Counted from the stretch's first letter, positions 10,021 to 19,012 are shown. The stretch is DNA of 64,000 nt from Ruania alkalisoli (GCF_014960965.1 NZ_CP063169.1:405581-469580), one strand, 5' to 3'. Program-made: numbers and translations. Notes: a model not told the origin generated them from the sequence alone.

Positions 10021-10068
10021 GTCACCCGTGCGGGGGTCATTTCGCGCGATCCACGGGAAACGTGATAG
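10021..10068 (+). promoter_or_regulatory. Shared operator copy 1 and probable promoter of the kinase/regulator operon
   Basis: Bases 10021-10040 read GTCACCCGTGCGGGGGTCAT, a copy of the locus-wide palindrome with one good half (GGGGGTCA) and one diverged half. A -10-like TGATAG starts 42 nt after the start of the palindrome, the spacing seen at the other copies (41-42 nt). This would place the site where a class II activator binds in the histidine kinase/response regulator promoter, that is, autoregulation. On the opposite strand the site overlaps the -35 position of a possible promoter (TACTAT at 10006-10001) for the beta-helix/DyP pair. A further inverted repeat, CTATCG-GT-CGATAG, lies at 9991-10004. 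Confidence 0.5.
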
Positions 10069-10181
10069 CCGGCTGATAGTCTCGCCGTGGTCGCTACAGC
10101 CACGTCGTCGTTCGTTCGAACCCGGTGACGTTGACGTCACGATCGGTTTCAGTTCGGTTGTGCGTGTCTCCCCAGACCTCT

Positions 10182-12527
10182 ATGAAGCGAATCTCACGAC
10201 TCCTTTCTCCCCTGGTGACGGACTTGAGTCTTCAGAATCCAGGCTGGGCTACGCGATCCTTGGTGTTGTCCATACGCCGGACCGTTCTCCTTGCCACAGC
10301 GGCGTGGCAACTCGTGATGGTGGCTGCGGCGATCCTGTCCCTGGGGCCCTCCGCGTGGTTGCTCGTAGCCGGCTACATGGCGCTGGCGGCCTATGCGCTC
10401 CTCGCATTGGTGCAGGCGCGTCTTCGGCCCGTCTGGTTCGTGCCGGCGATCATGGCATTGCTCGGTGCTGCTGGCTACATTGCCAGCGGGGACATCGGAT
10501 CCATACTGGTCTTTGCCGCGTGCTGGCAGATCAACTTCGCGACCTGCGCGGCCGGGTTGCTCGTGTTCTCGCGCTGGGTCGTGCCAGCAGTTCTGGCGGC
10601 AGCGATCACCATCAGCGTTCTCCTCTTGCAATGGTTGCCCGAGTGGGGCACGCATCTTCCTGCTGCGATCTCGATGACGCAGGCGGCGATCATCGCCGCA
10701 CTCAGGCTCGGCCTGCCGTCACTCCTCTCGCTCGCAGCCCACGCTGACGCCGAAGAGGCCGCTGCGGAGCGTGCGCGTGATCGCGCCGAGGTCGCGCATC
10801 GAGTCAGTGCACAGGTCGCTGAGGAAGCCCGCGTGCTGCATGACACCGCGATCAACACGCTCGGAGCGATCGCCAATGGTGGAGCCGGAATCAGGGACAT
10901 TCACCAGGTCCGGGCCGAGTGTGAGCGGAACCTGGCCGTGCTTGAAACCCTGCGCGGAGATCAGGTCGCAGTGGCCGGTCAATGCGAATCCTTCCACGAG
11001 ATCTTCGAAATTCCGGGGATCCCGATTCGTAGACTCGGACTCGGGGACGACGCAATAGAGCGTGTACTGCGAAGCGTCCCGGATTCCGCCGTCGTCGGGA
11101 TGGTGCGCGCAACTCGCGAGGTGGTGATCAACGCGAACAAGCACTCGAAGGCGTCCCACATCGATATCACGATCGCCTGCGTCGAGGGTGCGTTGCAGGT
11201 CAGTGTTCTCGACGATGGAGTTGGCTTCGACGGCAAGGTGCCCTTGGGGAGGGGAATCGCGAACTCGATCATCGGTCGCAGTCGAGACAATGGATTCGTT
11301 GCTGAGCTCACCACAGCTCCCGGCGCTGGAACCGCGATCACGCTGACCGCTATGCCGCATGGCGCGAACCAGACTGATATCGGCGGGCCGGCACATGACG
11401 CTGTAGAGGAGGTCGTCGCTCGCCTCCACGAGCGGGCAGGGCTGCTGTGGAGCGTGGGCGTCACCGCGGTATCGGTGCTGCTCACTGTTGCCGGTGGCAC
11501 GAATCACCATCTCGCTCTGCTCCCGATGGTTGTTCTCATGGGGTCGGCGTGTGCGGTGTCCTATGCGCGACGGAGCCGATTCCTTCCATGGTGGGGTTTG
11601 GTAGCACTAACCGTGTCAACGGTCGTCGTGTTCTTTCTCTCAGCAGCCGCCACACAGTTTGGTACGGACGGCGCGGTTCACTGGCAGGCTCTCGCCGCTA
11701 CGGGCCCCTTTATCCTGCTGCTGTCCTCGCGAAGCTCTGGGCGGGCGGTGGTCGTGGCCGGATGCGCGTGGGGTGCATTCGTGGTCTGGCTGGCCACGCT
11801 CGTCTGGCCCGAGTCGACAACCGGTGCCATGATCTGCGCGATCGCCGGCGGAGTCGGGGGCGCGTTCTCGTTCGTCTGGGCGCGGTTCATGCGCAGTGTC
11901 GCCGTTCTCGGTGCCGACACCGCACATGCGCAGCGGCGCACGCTCCAGGCACAGCGCGCCACTGACGCCGATCGGGCCGCGCAGGAGACCTACCGTCGAT
12001 GGGTCGCCGCCGGCCTCGACTCCGCCGTAGAACTCCTGCGGTCCATCGCAAACGGAACGCGCGACGCGCGGGCTGCGTCGACCCAGGAGGCCTGCGGAGC
12101 AGAGGAAGCCTACCTCCGCCAACTCATCCTCGTCAGTCCGGAACTCGTACACCTCGGGCGCGCGGTACTACCGACCCTTCGATACGCACGAGAACAGGGC
12201 ATCTCACTGACCCTTCGACTGGGAGAGCAGGACGCCGCCGACCAGTCCAGTGCTGAGGCGATCTCCGCCACTGTCATGCGGGCACTGGAAGCATCGACAC
12301 CGGGTGCGCACATTGTCGCCTCGGCTTTCCCGGTTCGGTCGGGAATCCAATTGACATTGATCGATGCCCCCGCCGAGGGTCCAGGGACATCGAGCGATGT
12401 AGGCGTATCTCACCACGCCATCCAAGGGGCAGGTCTCCGAAGTGTTCGGCAGTACATATTTCCAGCGGAATCTCGCAGCGGGCCGGTGCCGATCGCCATC
12501 GGACCTCTTGAAGAAAGGGTGAAGTAG
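10182..12527 (+). CDS. Sensor histidine kinase with a second, degenerate kinase-like half
   Basis: A 781-aa membrane kinase of the HisKA_3/NarX type. The ATG at 10182 was preferred over GTG 10125 because it gives the same length and N-terminal layout as the paralogue at 25322-27670; neither start has a ribosome-binding site. About five membrane segments come first. Then follow a dimerisation helix with the phospho-acceptor His in VLHDTAINTL (about residue 220), an N box (EVVINANKHSKA) and a G box (DDGVGFDGKVPLGRGI). A second half repeats the plan: several membrane segments, then WVAAGLDSAVELL where the His motif should be, then EEAYLRQLI, with no recognisable ATP-binding boxes. The response regulator starts at the next base after its stop. 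Base composition is visibly less GC-rich than in the surrounding genes. Confidence 0.82.
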   Translation: MKRISRLLSPLVTDLSLQNPGWATRSLVLSIRRTVLLATAAWQLVMVAAAILSLGPSAWLLVAGYMALAAYALLALVQARLRPVWFVPAIMALLGAAGYIASGDIGSILVFAACWQINFATCAAGLLVFSRWVVPAVLAAAITISVLLLQWLPEWGTHLPAAISMTQAAIIAALRLGLPSLLSLAAHADAEEAAAERARDRAEVAHRVSAQVAEEARVLHDTAINTLGAIANGGAGIRDIHQVRAECERNLAVLETLRGDQVAVAGQCESFHEIFEIPGIPIRRLGLGDDAIERVLRSVPDSAVVGMVRATREVVINANKHSKASHIDITIACVEGALQVSVLDDGVGFDGKVPLGRGIANSIIGRSRDNGFVAELTTAPGAGTAITLTAMPHGANQTDIGGPAHDAVEEVVARLHERAGLLWSVGVTAVSVLLTVAGGTNHHLALLPMVVLMGSACAVSYARRSRFLPWWGLVALTVSTVVVFFLSAAATQFGTDGAVHWQALAATGPFILLLSSRSSGRAVVVAGCAWGAFVVWLATLVWPESTTGAMICAIAGGVGGAFSFVWARFMRSVAVLGADTAHAQRRTLQAQRATDADRAAQETYRRWVAAGLDSAVELLRSIANGTRDARAASTQEACGAEEAYLRQLILVSPELVHLGRAVLPTLRYAREQGISLTLRLGEQDAADQSSAEAISATVMRALEASTPGAHIVASAFPVRSGIQLTLIDAPAEGPGTSSDVGVSHHAIQGAGLRSVRQYIFPAESRSGPVPIAIGPLEERVK

Positions 12528-13211
12528 ATGAGCCAGAAAGAAAGAACGTACCAGGTCGCTATTGTCGAAGACCATCTCCTGCAACGTAAGCGCATCGAGG
12601 AGTTGATGAGATCACAGGATGAGTTCGAGGTCGTATTCAGTGGTGAGACGGCTCCTGCATTCATGTCCTGGCTGAACGACGCGAGCATAGACGAGAGCCC
12701 CGATGTTCTGATCCTGGATCTCATGGTCGAACGCCAGCCAAGTGTAGACGTTGATCTCGTCAAGACACTGCTGGCTGCTGGCTACCGGATCGTCGTGCTC
12801 TCTGCCCTCGCGTCGCCTCCGCTCGTACGCAGTATTGTACGAGCTGGAGTCAGTACGATTCTTGGTAAGCGTGACACGGAGGCCGACATCGTAGACGCCA
12901 TCCGTGCCACCGTTCGTGGAGAACAATGGGTGACAGCCGAACTCGCGGCAGTCATCGCGGGCGACCCGGATCGCCCCAAGTTGAGCATACAGGAAGAACG
13001 TGCGCTTGTGCTCTACGCGACCGGCCTGTCGCTTGATGAGGTTGCGAGTGAGATGAACCTTCAACGCTACACTGCAAGGCAGTACATTAACCGAGTCAAG
13101 TCGAAGTACGAAGCCGCCGGGATTCCGGCGCGCACCAGGCTCGACCTTGGGCGCATCGCATGGAATGACGGATATGTCGATCCAATTCTCAAGCCGCTCG
13201 AACCTCAGTGA
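12528..13211 (+). CDS. Response regulator, NarL/FixJ-like
   Basis: A 227-aa two-domain regulator. The receiver domain has the acidic pair in VAIVEDH, the phospho-acceptor Asp near residue 64 in VLILDLM, a Ser in VVLSALAS in place of the usual Thr, and the conserved Lys in ILGKRD. The output domain (about residues 150-215) is a LuxR-type helix-turn-helix: QEERALVLYATGLSLDEVASEM, then RYTARQYINRVKSKY. The start codon immediately follows the kinase stop codon, with AAAGGGTG upstream as ribosome-binding site. It is the only response regulator inside the adhesin locus and the natural candidate to bind the 20-bp palindrome repeated there; that link is inference. Confidence 0.88.
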   Translation: MSQKERTYQVAIVEDHLLQRKRIEELMRSQDEFEVVFSGETAPAFMSWLNDASIDESPDVLILDLMVERQPSVDVDLVKTLLAAGYRIVVLSALASPPLVRSIVRAGVSTILGKRDTEADIVDAIRATVRGEQWVTAELAAVIAGDPDRPKLSIQEERALVLYATGLSLDEVASEMNLQRYTARQYINRVKSKYEAAGIPARTRLDLGRIAWNDGYVDPILKPLEPQ

Positions 13212-13383
13212 CAATATCAAGAACGATCGGCTCCTTCGAGCTAACCTAGTGGCGAGGTCGGTCACGATCTGTCGAGATGGTTTAGAGATGTCGACGTGGC
13301 CTCATCGTCAATCGTCGGGCGCCACCACGTTCCGGGGATGAGCGGTATACCGGGAACTGGGTGGACTTGGCTCCGGCGGCAGA

Positions 13384-13430
13384 TGACCCCCGTGCGGGGG
13401 TCTGTGCTGCAACGACCTGCGCCCTATCCT
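13384..13430 (+). promoter_or_regulatory. Shared operator copy 2 with -10 element, promoter of SdrD-repeat gene 1
   Basis: The best copy of the locus palindrome, TGACCCCCGTGCGGGGGTCT, occupies 13384-13403. A -10-like TATCCT lies at 13425-13430, exactly 41 nt from the start of the palindrome. There is no good -35 hexamer; the right edge of the palindrome lies where it should be. This is what an activator-dependent promoter looks like, with the site centred about 44 bp upstream of the expected start. The rest of 13212-13537 holds only this promoter and a leader of about 100 nt; I see no gene in it. Confidence 0.6.
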
Positions 13431-13537
13431 GCCAGGGGCATCGAGTGGCGGTGTTCGTTGGCGTGCGTCGGTCTTACTGGACTGGGTTTGACGTGCCGCA
13501 CGTTCCAAGACTGGGTGACCCAGAGGAGACATGTCAG

Positions 13538-16500
13538 ATGAAGCCATGGAGATCGGTAGTCGCGGGGCTGGCGACCTTGGTGCTTGGTGCCATGTTCGTG
13601 AGCGTTGGCCCAGGTGTCTCTGATTCCCGCGCCGCTGCGGGCGATGGCGTCCTTACCGTGCAGGTTGACCGTGACTTCTCCGGCGACGGAGTCTATGACG
13701 CCTCCTACGATCCTCCTCAGGCAGGTATCGACGTGAGTGTCACGGACGGCACGGACACCGTCGGGCCGCTTGTGACGAACTCCTTGGGTCAAGTCTCGTT
13801 CGACCTCTCGGACCTTTCGGGGGAGAGTTTCCGAGTCGATGTGGCAGTGACTGATCCTGAACTCGACTACCTTCAAGCGGCACCGGCGGCTACTGCTGAT
13901 GTAGCCGACGCCTTCCGGAGCTTTACCACGTTCGTCGGCGGTGAGACGCAGACGATTCATGTCGGAGTCTGGAATCCGGATACCTTCGTGCCGGAAGCCG
14001 CACCGCTCGCTGTCGTTCAGCAGACGGATCGGTCCGCTGCCGGAGACATCCGATCCCTCATGGTGACCGACTGGGACAACCGAGGGCCGACCACGGACGA
14101 CACCGGGGACAACACGAACGGGATCACGACGGTCGCAACCCAGGAAGAGACGGGCACCGTCTTCGGTACAGCCTGGGATCACACCACCAACGAGATCTAC
14201 TCGGCCGCCTATGCGAAGGCACACACGGTTTACGGACCGGGGGGCAGCGGCGGCATCTACCGGACCGACGTCGATGGCGGTGGTCCTGGGAACACCGAAC
14301 TGTGGGCGACCGTACCCAACGCTGGAACGTCGGCTCACCAGACGGAAGATGGGTACGATGACGACTTCTTCATGGCCAACGGTCGTGAAGGTCTAGGCGG
14401 ACTTGCCCTTTCGGAGGACGAGTCGACCTTGTACGTGGTGAATCTCAACGACCGCTCTTTGTACACGTATGCCACCTCCGATTCCGCACCGGCTACACCG
14501 GTCGAGTCGGTGCCGATCACGGACCCCGGATGCGTCGGTGGCCAGTGGCGGCCGTTCTCCGTCACCGTTCGGGACGGCGGGATCTACGTGGGCGGGGTCT
14601 GCGACGCGTCGAGCAGCCTGAGTCGCTCCAACCTCACCGCTCATGTTCTTCAGTTCGACGACGGCGCTTTCACGAGCATCTTCTCCAAGGATCTCGACTT
14701 CCGGCGGGGCAACCAGAACTACTCGGATCCGACGCCCAACTTGGTCGGCCCGAACGTGGCAACGAACTGGAACCCGTGGCGGACCAGCTGGGACGCTGAC
14801 CTCGCTGACTACTTCGACGCTGGCCCCCTCTACCCGACGCCGATGCTGACCTCAGTGGTCTTTGAGAACGACGGGTCAATGATCCTCGGCTTCCGCGACC
14901 GCACGCCGGACATGCTCGTTCGGCACGGATTCAGCCCCGACCCGGACAACCGAACCAGCATCACTGGCGTGATCGTCGGGGGTGACATCAACAAGGTCTG
15001 TCTCACTGATGGTGTGTACGAGTGGGAGGGTGCTGGCTCCTGCGGCGACAACTCGACGCCGGCGAACTCAGGTGGAGAGCCCGTTGACCGTGTCGAGTTC
15101 TTCCCAGGTGACTTCTTCGACGCCAGCATCCGCTACCCCAGCTCCACGGTGCGACACCTCGAGAACTCGATGGGTGGGCTGGTGCTCAACCCGCGTCAAC
15201 CGGATATCGCGAACACGACGATGGATGCGTCCGGCCTCTTCAACACAGGCGGTATCGGCTTCTACGACCGCGAAGTCGGCACGGGACCTGGGAACGAGCC
15301 CCTGGACCGTGGCTTGCTGGTGGCCGGGAACGAGACCTACAACTTCGGGAAGGGAAGTGGTCTCGGCGGCCTGTCTTTGCTGGCAGCAGCGGCCCCGAGC
15401 CAGATCGGCAACCGAGTCTGGTTCGATACCGACCAGGATGGTCAGCAGGACCCTAGCGACGAACCAGCCGTGGCGGGCGCGACCGTGCGGCTACTGTCAT
15501 CGGACGGGATGACGGTTCTCGCCGAGACTGTGACAGACGAGAATGGTGAGTACTACTTCGGCGGTGACGGTGGGTATGCGCTCGAGCCAGGGATCGAGTA
15601 TGTCGTCGAGTTCGATGTGACCACTGTGGACACGGCGTCGCTGCCTGGTGCACCGCCGCTCGACGAACTGCAGTTCACGCTCTCGCAGGCCGCCGGCGTC
15701 CCCGACGAGCTCGACTCGAACCCAACCCCAACGGCGGACGCGCTGATTGCTCGTGCAAATGTGATCGGGCCCGAGGTTGGCGAGGTTGACCACACGATAG
15801 ACGCGGGGATCTACGTGCCGTCTCTGTCGGTGAGTGTGGGTGACTTGGTGTGGTTGGACGAGGATCGTGATGGTCTTCAGGGCGATGGTGAGCCGGGGAT
15901 TGAGGGTGTTGAGCTGACGTTGACTGGTCCGGATGGGGAGCCGGTTACGGATGTGTTCGGCAACCTGGTTGAGCCGGTGTTCACGGATGAGGCCGGTGAG
16001 TACTCTTTCGATAATCTGCCCGCGTTGGATGAGGGTGAGTCCTACACGGTGACGGTGACTCCGCCGGTTGGATTCGATCCCACGGTTGAGGGTGCTGGGG
16101 ATGACCCGGCGTTGGATTCTTCGACTGGGTCGGCGACCAGTGGTGATCTGACTGGTGATGGTGACCGTGACCCGTCGCTGGACTTCGGGTTTGTCCCGGA
16201 TCTGGTTTCGGTGGGTGATTACGTGTGGATTGATGCTGATCGTGATGGCATCCAGGACGAGGGTGAGGCCCCCGTTGAGGGTGTGGAGGTCACGTTGCTC
16301 GATTCCGATGGTGAGGTGGTTGCTACCACGGTCACGGATGCGGATGGGTATTACGTCTTCACTGATCTGCCGATCAGCACTGAGTTCACGATCGAGTTCC
16401 CGACCACTGTTGAGGTGGATGGTCAGGATTACCCGTTGACCCAGGCGCAGGTTGGGGATGATCCGGGGGTGGATTCGAATCCGGGTGCGGATGGGACGTT

Positions 16501-17530
16501 CTCGTTCACGACTCCTGCTACGGGTGAGAACTCGGGTGAGCCGGGTCAGGCTGATGACCCCACGATCGATGCTGGCTATGTGTCTCCGTCGGTGAGTGTG
16601 GGTGACTTGGTGTGGTTGGACGAGGATCGTGATGGTCTTCAGGGCGATGGTGAGCCGGGGATTGAGGGTGTTGAGCTGACGTTGACTGGTCCGGATGGGG
16701 AGCCGGTTACGGATGTGTTCGGCAACCTGGTTGAGCCGGTGTTCACGGATGAGGCCGGTGAGTACTCTTTCGATAATCTGCCCGCGTTGGATGAGGGTGA
16801 GTCCTACACGGTGACGGTGACTCCGCCGGTTGGGTTCGATCCCACGGTTGAGGGTGCTGGGGATGACCCGGCGTTGGATTCTTCGACTGGGTCGGCGACC
16901 AGTGGTGATCTGACTGGTGATGGTGACCGTGACCCGTCGCTGGACTTCGGGTTTGTCCCGGATCTGGTTTCGGTGGGTGATTACGTGTGGATTGATGCTG
17001 ATCGTGATGGCATCCAGGACGAGGGTGAGGCCCCCGTTGAGGGTGTGGAGGTCACGTTGCTCGATTCCGATGGTGAGGTGGTTGCTACCACGGTCACGGA
17101 TGCGGATGGGTATTACGTCTTCACTGATCTGCCGATCAGCACTGAGTTCACGATCGAGTTCCCCACCACCATCACCGTGAACGGGGAGACCTACCCGCTC
17201 ACCACAGCAGGGGCAGGAAGCGACACCGGGCTGGACTCCAACCCAGACCAGAACACCGGCCGCTACTCCTTCACCACTCCTGCTACGGGTGAGAACTCGG
17301 GTGAACCCGGCCAGGCAGACATGCCGACCATCGACGCCGGCTACACCCCAGCCCTGGTGGGTGGCCCGTCTCCGAGCCCTACGGATACTCCGCCCGTGTC
17401 CGAGCCGACCGAACCTCTGCCAGGAACGGGCGCCTCAGGTTCACTGCTCCTGATCGGTGGGTTGGCTGCTCTCGTGTTGCTGGTGGGCATACTCCTCCGT
17501 GCCGCGCGGCAGCGAGCAGTCCGCTCGTAG
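13538..17530 (+). CDS. LPXTG-anchored surface protein with SdrD-B-like repeats (1)
   Basis: A 1330-aa cell-wall protein. ATG 13538 follows GAGGAGA by about 8 nt and opens a signal peptide (KPWRSVVAGLATLVLGAMFVSVG...SRAAAG). A first Cna-B-like domain (VDRDFSGDGVYD...) is followed by a propeller-like region of about 450 residues (for example FGTAWDHTTNEIYSAAYAK). Then come five SdrD-B-type domains that begin IGNRVWFDTDQDG or VSVGDLVWLDEDRDG, rich in Ca-binding-like Asp. The last four are two nearly identical 254-residue pairs. The C-terminus has LPGTG (17417-17431), a hydrophobic segment and a basic tail, the sortase signal. No sortase gene is in the window. Likely an adhesin; the ligand is unknown. 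A hairpin follows the stop codon. Confidence 0.85.
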   Translation: MKPWRSVVAGLATLVLGAMFVSVGPGVSDSRAAAGDGVLTVQVDRDFSGDGVYDASYDPPQAGIDVSVTDGTDTVGPLVTNSLGQVSFDLSDLSGESFRVDVAVTDPELDYLQAAPAATADVADAFRSFTTFVGGETQTIHVGVWNPDTFVPEAAPLAVVQQTDRSAAGDIRSLMVTDWDNRGPTTDDTGDNTNGITTVATQEETGTVFGTAWDHTTNEIYSAAYAKAHTVYGPGGSGGIYRTDVDGGGPGNTELWATVPNAGTSAHQTEDGYDDDFFMANGREGLGGLALSEDESTLYVVNLNDRSLYTYATSDSAPATPVESVPITDPGCVGGQWRPFSVTVRDGGIYVGGVCDASSSLSRSNLTAHVLQFDDGAFTSIFSKDLDFRRGNQNYSDPTPNLVGPNVATNWNPWRTSWDADLADYFDAGPLYPTPMLTSVVFENDGSMILGFRDRTPDMLVRHGFSPDPDNRTSITGVIVGGDINKVCLTDGVYEWEGAGSCGDNSTPANSGGEPVDRVEFFPGDFFDASIRYPSSTVRHLENSMGGLVLNPRQPDIANTTMDASGLFNTGGIGFYDREVGTGPGNEPLDRGLLVAGNETYNFGKGSGLGGLSLLAAAAPSQIGNRVWFDTDQDGQQDPSDEPAVAGATVRLLSSDGMTVLAETVTDENGEYYFGGDGGYALEPGIEYVVEFDVTTVDTASLPGAPPLDELQFTLSQAAGVPDELDSNPTPTADALIARANVIGPEVGEVDHTIDAGIYVPSLSVSVGDLVWLDEDRDGLQGDGEPGIEGVELTLTGPDGEPVTDVFGNLVEPVFTDEAGEYSFDNLPALDEGESYTVTVTPPVGFDPTVEGAGDDPALDSSTGSATSGDLTGDGDRDPSLDFGFVPDLVSVGDYVWIDADRDGIQDEGEAPVEGVEVTLLDSDGEVVATTVTDADGYYVFTDLPISTEFTIEFPTTVEVDGQDYPLTQAQVGDDPGVDSNPGADGTFSFTTPATGENSGEPGQADDPTIDAGYVSPSVSVGDLVWLDEDRDGLQGDGEPGIEGVELTLTGPDGEPVTDVFGNLVEPVFTDEAGEYSFDNLPALDEGESYTVTVTPPVGFDPTVEGAGDDPALDSSTGSATSGDLTGDGDRDPSLDFGFVPDLVSVGDYVWIDADRDGIQDEGEAPVEGVEVTLLDSDGEVVATTVTDADGYYVFTDLPISTEFTIEFPTTITVNGETYPLTTAGAGSDTGLDSNPDQNTGRYSFTTPATGENSGEPGQADMPTIDAGYTPALVGGPSPSPTDTPPVSEPTEPLPGTGASGSLLLIGGLAALVLLVGILLRAARQRAVRS
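15830..17348 (+). repeat. Two tandem SdrD-B repeat pairs (762-bp period)
   Basis: Unit 1 starts at 15830 and unit 2 at 16592, a period of 762 bp (254 codons). Each unit encodes domain A (VSVGDLVWLDEDRDG...) and domain B (VSVGDYVWIDADRDG...). The two units are almost base-for-base identical until the final part of unit 2. There the sequence switches to a differently written end (TTITVNGETYPLTTAG...) with more GC-rich codons. The same 1.5-kb block recurs at 23581-25098 in the second SdrD gene. Within the repeats, codons such as GGT, GAT, GTT and GAG predominate, unlike flanking genes. Confidence 0.9.
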
Positions 17531-17545
17531 GCTGAAGCGCAAACG

Positions 17546-17582
17546 TCGATGCCCACTGGCACACTGGTGCGGTGGGCATCGA
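17546..17582 (+). terminator. Stem-loop after SdrD-repeat gene 1
   Basis: An 11-bp perfect inverted repeat (TCGATGCCCAC and GTGGGCATCGA) with a 15-nt loop begins 16 nt after the stop codon. There is no U tract, which is usual for actinobacterial terminators of this kind. It separates the surface-protein gene from the lipoprotein gene, though read-through is possible. Confidence 0.55.
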
Positions 17583-17649
17583 TGTGGCCAGATCGGTGCA
17601 AGAGCAGACTGCCGGGCAGGCCATAGCCAGCGGGGGAGATGCGCGGTTG

Positions 17650-18378
17650 ATGAGGAGCGTTCACGTCGACACCGATGACGATCAGACCTGCAGTGAGGGC
17701 GCGTGCTTCCGTCGACGGATGCTTGGAATGCTGCTGGTGATGCTCGCAGCACTCGGAGCGCTGAGCGCCTGTTCCGAAGGCCTGGACGAGGACGGTGAGC
17801 CACTCACCATCCCGCAGTCTGAGCAGTTGGCCGCCGCCCGTTTCGGCCTCAGCAACGCGGGCCTATTCGCCGCGACAGTGACCTTGGGCGAACCTGACTC
17901 AGTCGACAGGTTCACGGCCGAAATCACCGTCGATCCGGACCGCCTCTACGCGTGGGGAACACTAGCGCGAGGTCCTGACAGCCTCGCTGTCGAAGAGCAG
18001 GTGCAGCTGACCGAGGGTGCGATCGCCGTGCTACGCGACGGACGGTGGCAGGTACAGGATCAGACGCAATTGCTCAACCAGCTTCGGATCGTTTTCGCGC
18101 TCGTCAGTGACCGGCCAGAGAACGCTCAATTGTTGCGTCAATCTGATGCCCGATATCTCGGTGGCGCCGGCCTCGACGGTGTCGAGATGTCCGTTTACCT
18201 CCTTCCGACCCTGGATGGCTCGGGTGGCGCTTCTCGATTGTGGCTCAATTCTGAGGGGCTCATCCGCCGACTTGATTCCGGAGATGACCAGTTCGTGATT
18301 CAGGTCGGCGCTGGGGTGCCGACAAGCGAGCCCACCGATGGGCCATTGTTCGACTCCGTGCCAGTAACTGATTTGTAG
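17650..18378 (+). CDS. Putative lipoprotein of the adhesin locus
   Basis: A 242-aa protein. ATG 17650 lies 11 nt after GGGGGAG; an internal ATG at 17719 directly before the hydrophobic stretch is an alternative. A membrane signal (MLGMLLVMLAALGALSAC) ends in a perfect lipobox, LSAC, so the mature protein should be lipid-anchored outside the membrane. The mature part alternates short strands (FAATVTLGEPDSVDRFTAEITVD, LYAWGTLARG, IAVLRDGRWQ, VEMSVYLLPTLDG), reminiscent of LppX/LprG-like or LolA-like half-barrels. That resemblance is weak and I assign no function. It lies between the two groups of LPXTG proteins on the same strand. Confidence 0.7.
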   Translation: MRSVHVDTDDDQTCSEGACFRRRMLGMLLVMLAALGALSACSEGLDEDGEPLTIPQSEQLAAARFGLSNAGLFAATVTLGEPDSVDRFTAEITVDPDRLYAWGTLARGPDSLAVEEQVQLTEGAIAVLRDGRWQVQDQTQLLNQLRIVFALVSDRPENAQLLRQSDARYLGGAGLDGVEMSVYLLPTLDGSGGASRLWLNSEGLIRRLDSGDDQFVIQVGAGVPTSEPTDGPLFDSVPVTDL

Positions 18379-18561
18379 CCTAGATGGAACGTCGGCTCTC
18401 AAGGGAACGCATGAAAGTGCCAGCGCGCCCAGCGCATCGGACGTCGTCGACGGTGAGTCCTGCCGGACCTTCCCAGCCACCAGTCGACAGCGCCTCATGG
18501 GCCGTGGCCGTCAGGCCGATGCTCGGCGCCGTTGCTCTTCGGATCGGCGGGACTGTTGAAA

Positions 18562-18608
18562 TGACCCCCGTGCGGGGCTCCAATCTTCAGGCTCCCGAGT
18601 CCTATCGT
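18562..18608 (+). promoter_or_regulatory. Shared operator copy 3 with -10 element, no gene directly downstream
   Basis: TGACCCCCGTGCGGGGCTCC at 18562-18581 matches copy 2 in 17 of 20 positions. A -10-like TATCGT at 18603-18608 is 41 nt from its start, the same spacing as at copies 2 and 4. The next convincing coding start on this strand is about 480 nt away, behind a strong hairpin and behind another copy of the operator, so this promoter seems to drive a short non-coding transcript. Confidence 0.55.
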
Positions 18609-18614
18609 GCTCTC

Positions 18615-18745
18615 GTTCCGATTCCTCTGTGGTTTCCCCACAGGGATGGTTCACGCGTCACTCTCCCCCGGGCCGATGCGTGGGCTGGCGGCACCGCGAC
18701 CGGGTCCCGGTCTCGCCAGGCGTCACGGCGAGACCGGGACCGCAC
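18615..18745 (+). ncRNA. Candidate small RNA under the shared operator
   Basis: The start is inferred from the -10 at 18603-18608 and the end from the hairpin at 18703-18741, giving about 130 nt. It has two stem-loops: a short one (CTGTGG at 18627-18632 with CCACAG at 18638-18643) and the long terminal one. Short open frames exist here (for example from 18607 and 18629), but they have no ribosome-binding site, no recognisable product, and read through the hairpin. The rest of 18379-19092 shows no gene. Confidence 0.35.
18703..18741 (+). terminator. Perfect 15-bp hairpin
   Basis: GGTCCCGGTCTCGCC (18703-18717) pairs perfectly with GGCGAGACCGGGACC (18727-18741) around a 9-nt loop. The same stem, slightly altered, occurs at 21069-21107 after the next gene, so this is a recurring terminator-like element of the locus. 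It lacks a U tract. Confidence 0.55.
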
Positions 18746-18965
18746 TCCCAGCCTCACATGTGCCATGTCATCGCGACCACGAAGCGTGACCCGTGGGTGA
18801 AGGTGTTGGGCTCTTCAACGTCCGAGTCTGAGTAAGGCATCCGGGGTGCCCATCATGCTGGTTGTGGGTGTATGTGCCGACTGTGTGAGGACGGCCCCTG
18901 CTAGGTCCGCCAGCGGTGCTGCCGGACAAGCGCGCGAACGACGCGGGACCATGTCATCCCAGAAT

Positions 18966-19012
18966 TGACCCCCATTCAGGGGTCTTCCACGAGGGCTTGT
19001 CTTCCCTACGAT
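18966..19012 (+). promoter_or_regulatory. Shared operator copy 4 with -10 element, promoter of the thioester/VaFE gene
   Basis: TGACCCCCATTCAGGGGTCT occupies 18966-18985 and a -10-like TACGAT lies at 19007-19012, again 41 nt from the palindrome start. The spacer bases (ATTC) differ from copy 2 (GTGC) while both arms are kept, as expected for a protein-binding site rather than a copied segment. The surface-protein gene starts about 70-80 nt after the predicted transcription start. Confidence 0.6.

Noticed and set aside
15830-17348. Direct repeats that could suggest a CRISPR or satellite array
   Set aside because: The period is 762 bp and in frame inside a gene; units encode SdrD-B domains.
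18384-18800. Short plus-strand frames between the lipoprotein and thioester-protein genes
   Set aside because: No ribosome-binding sites or recognisable product, and they run through operator copy 3 and the 15-bp hairpin, which explain the sequence better.
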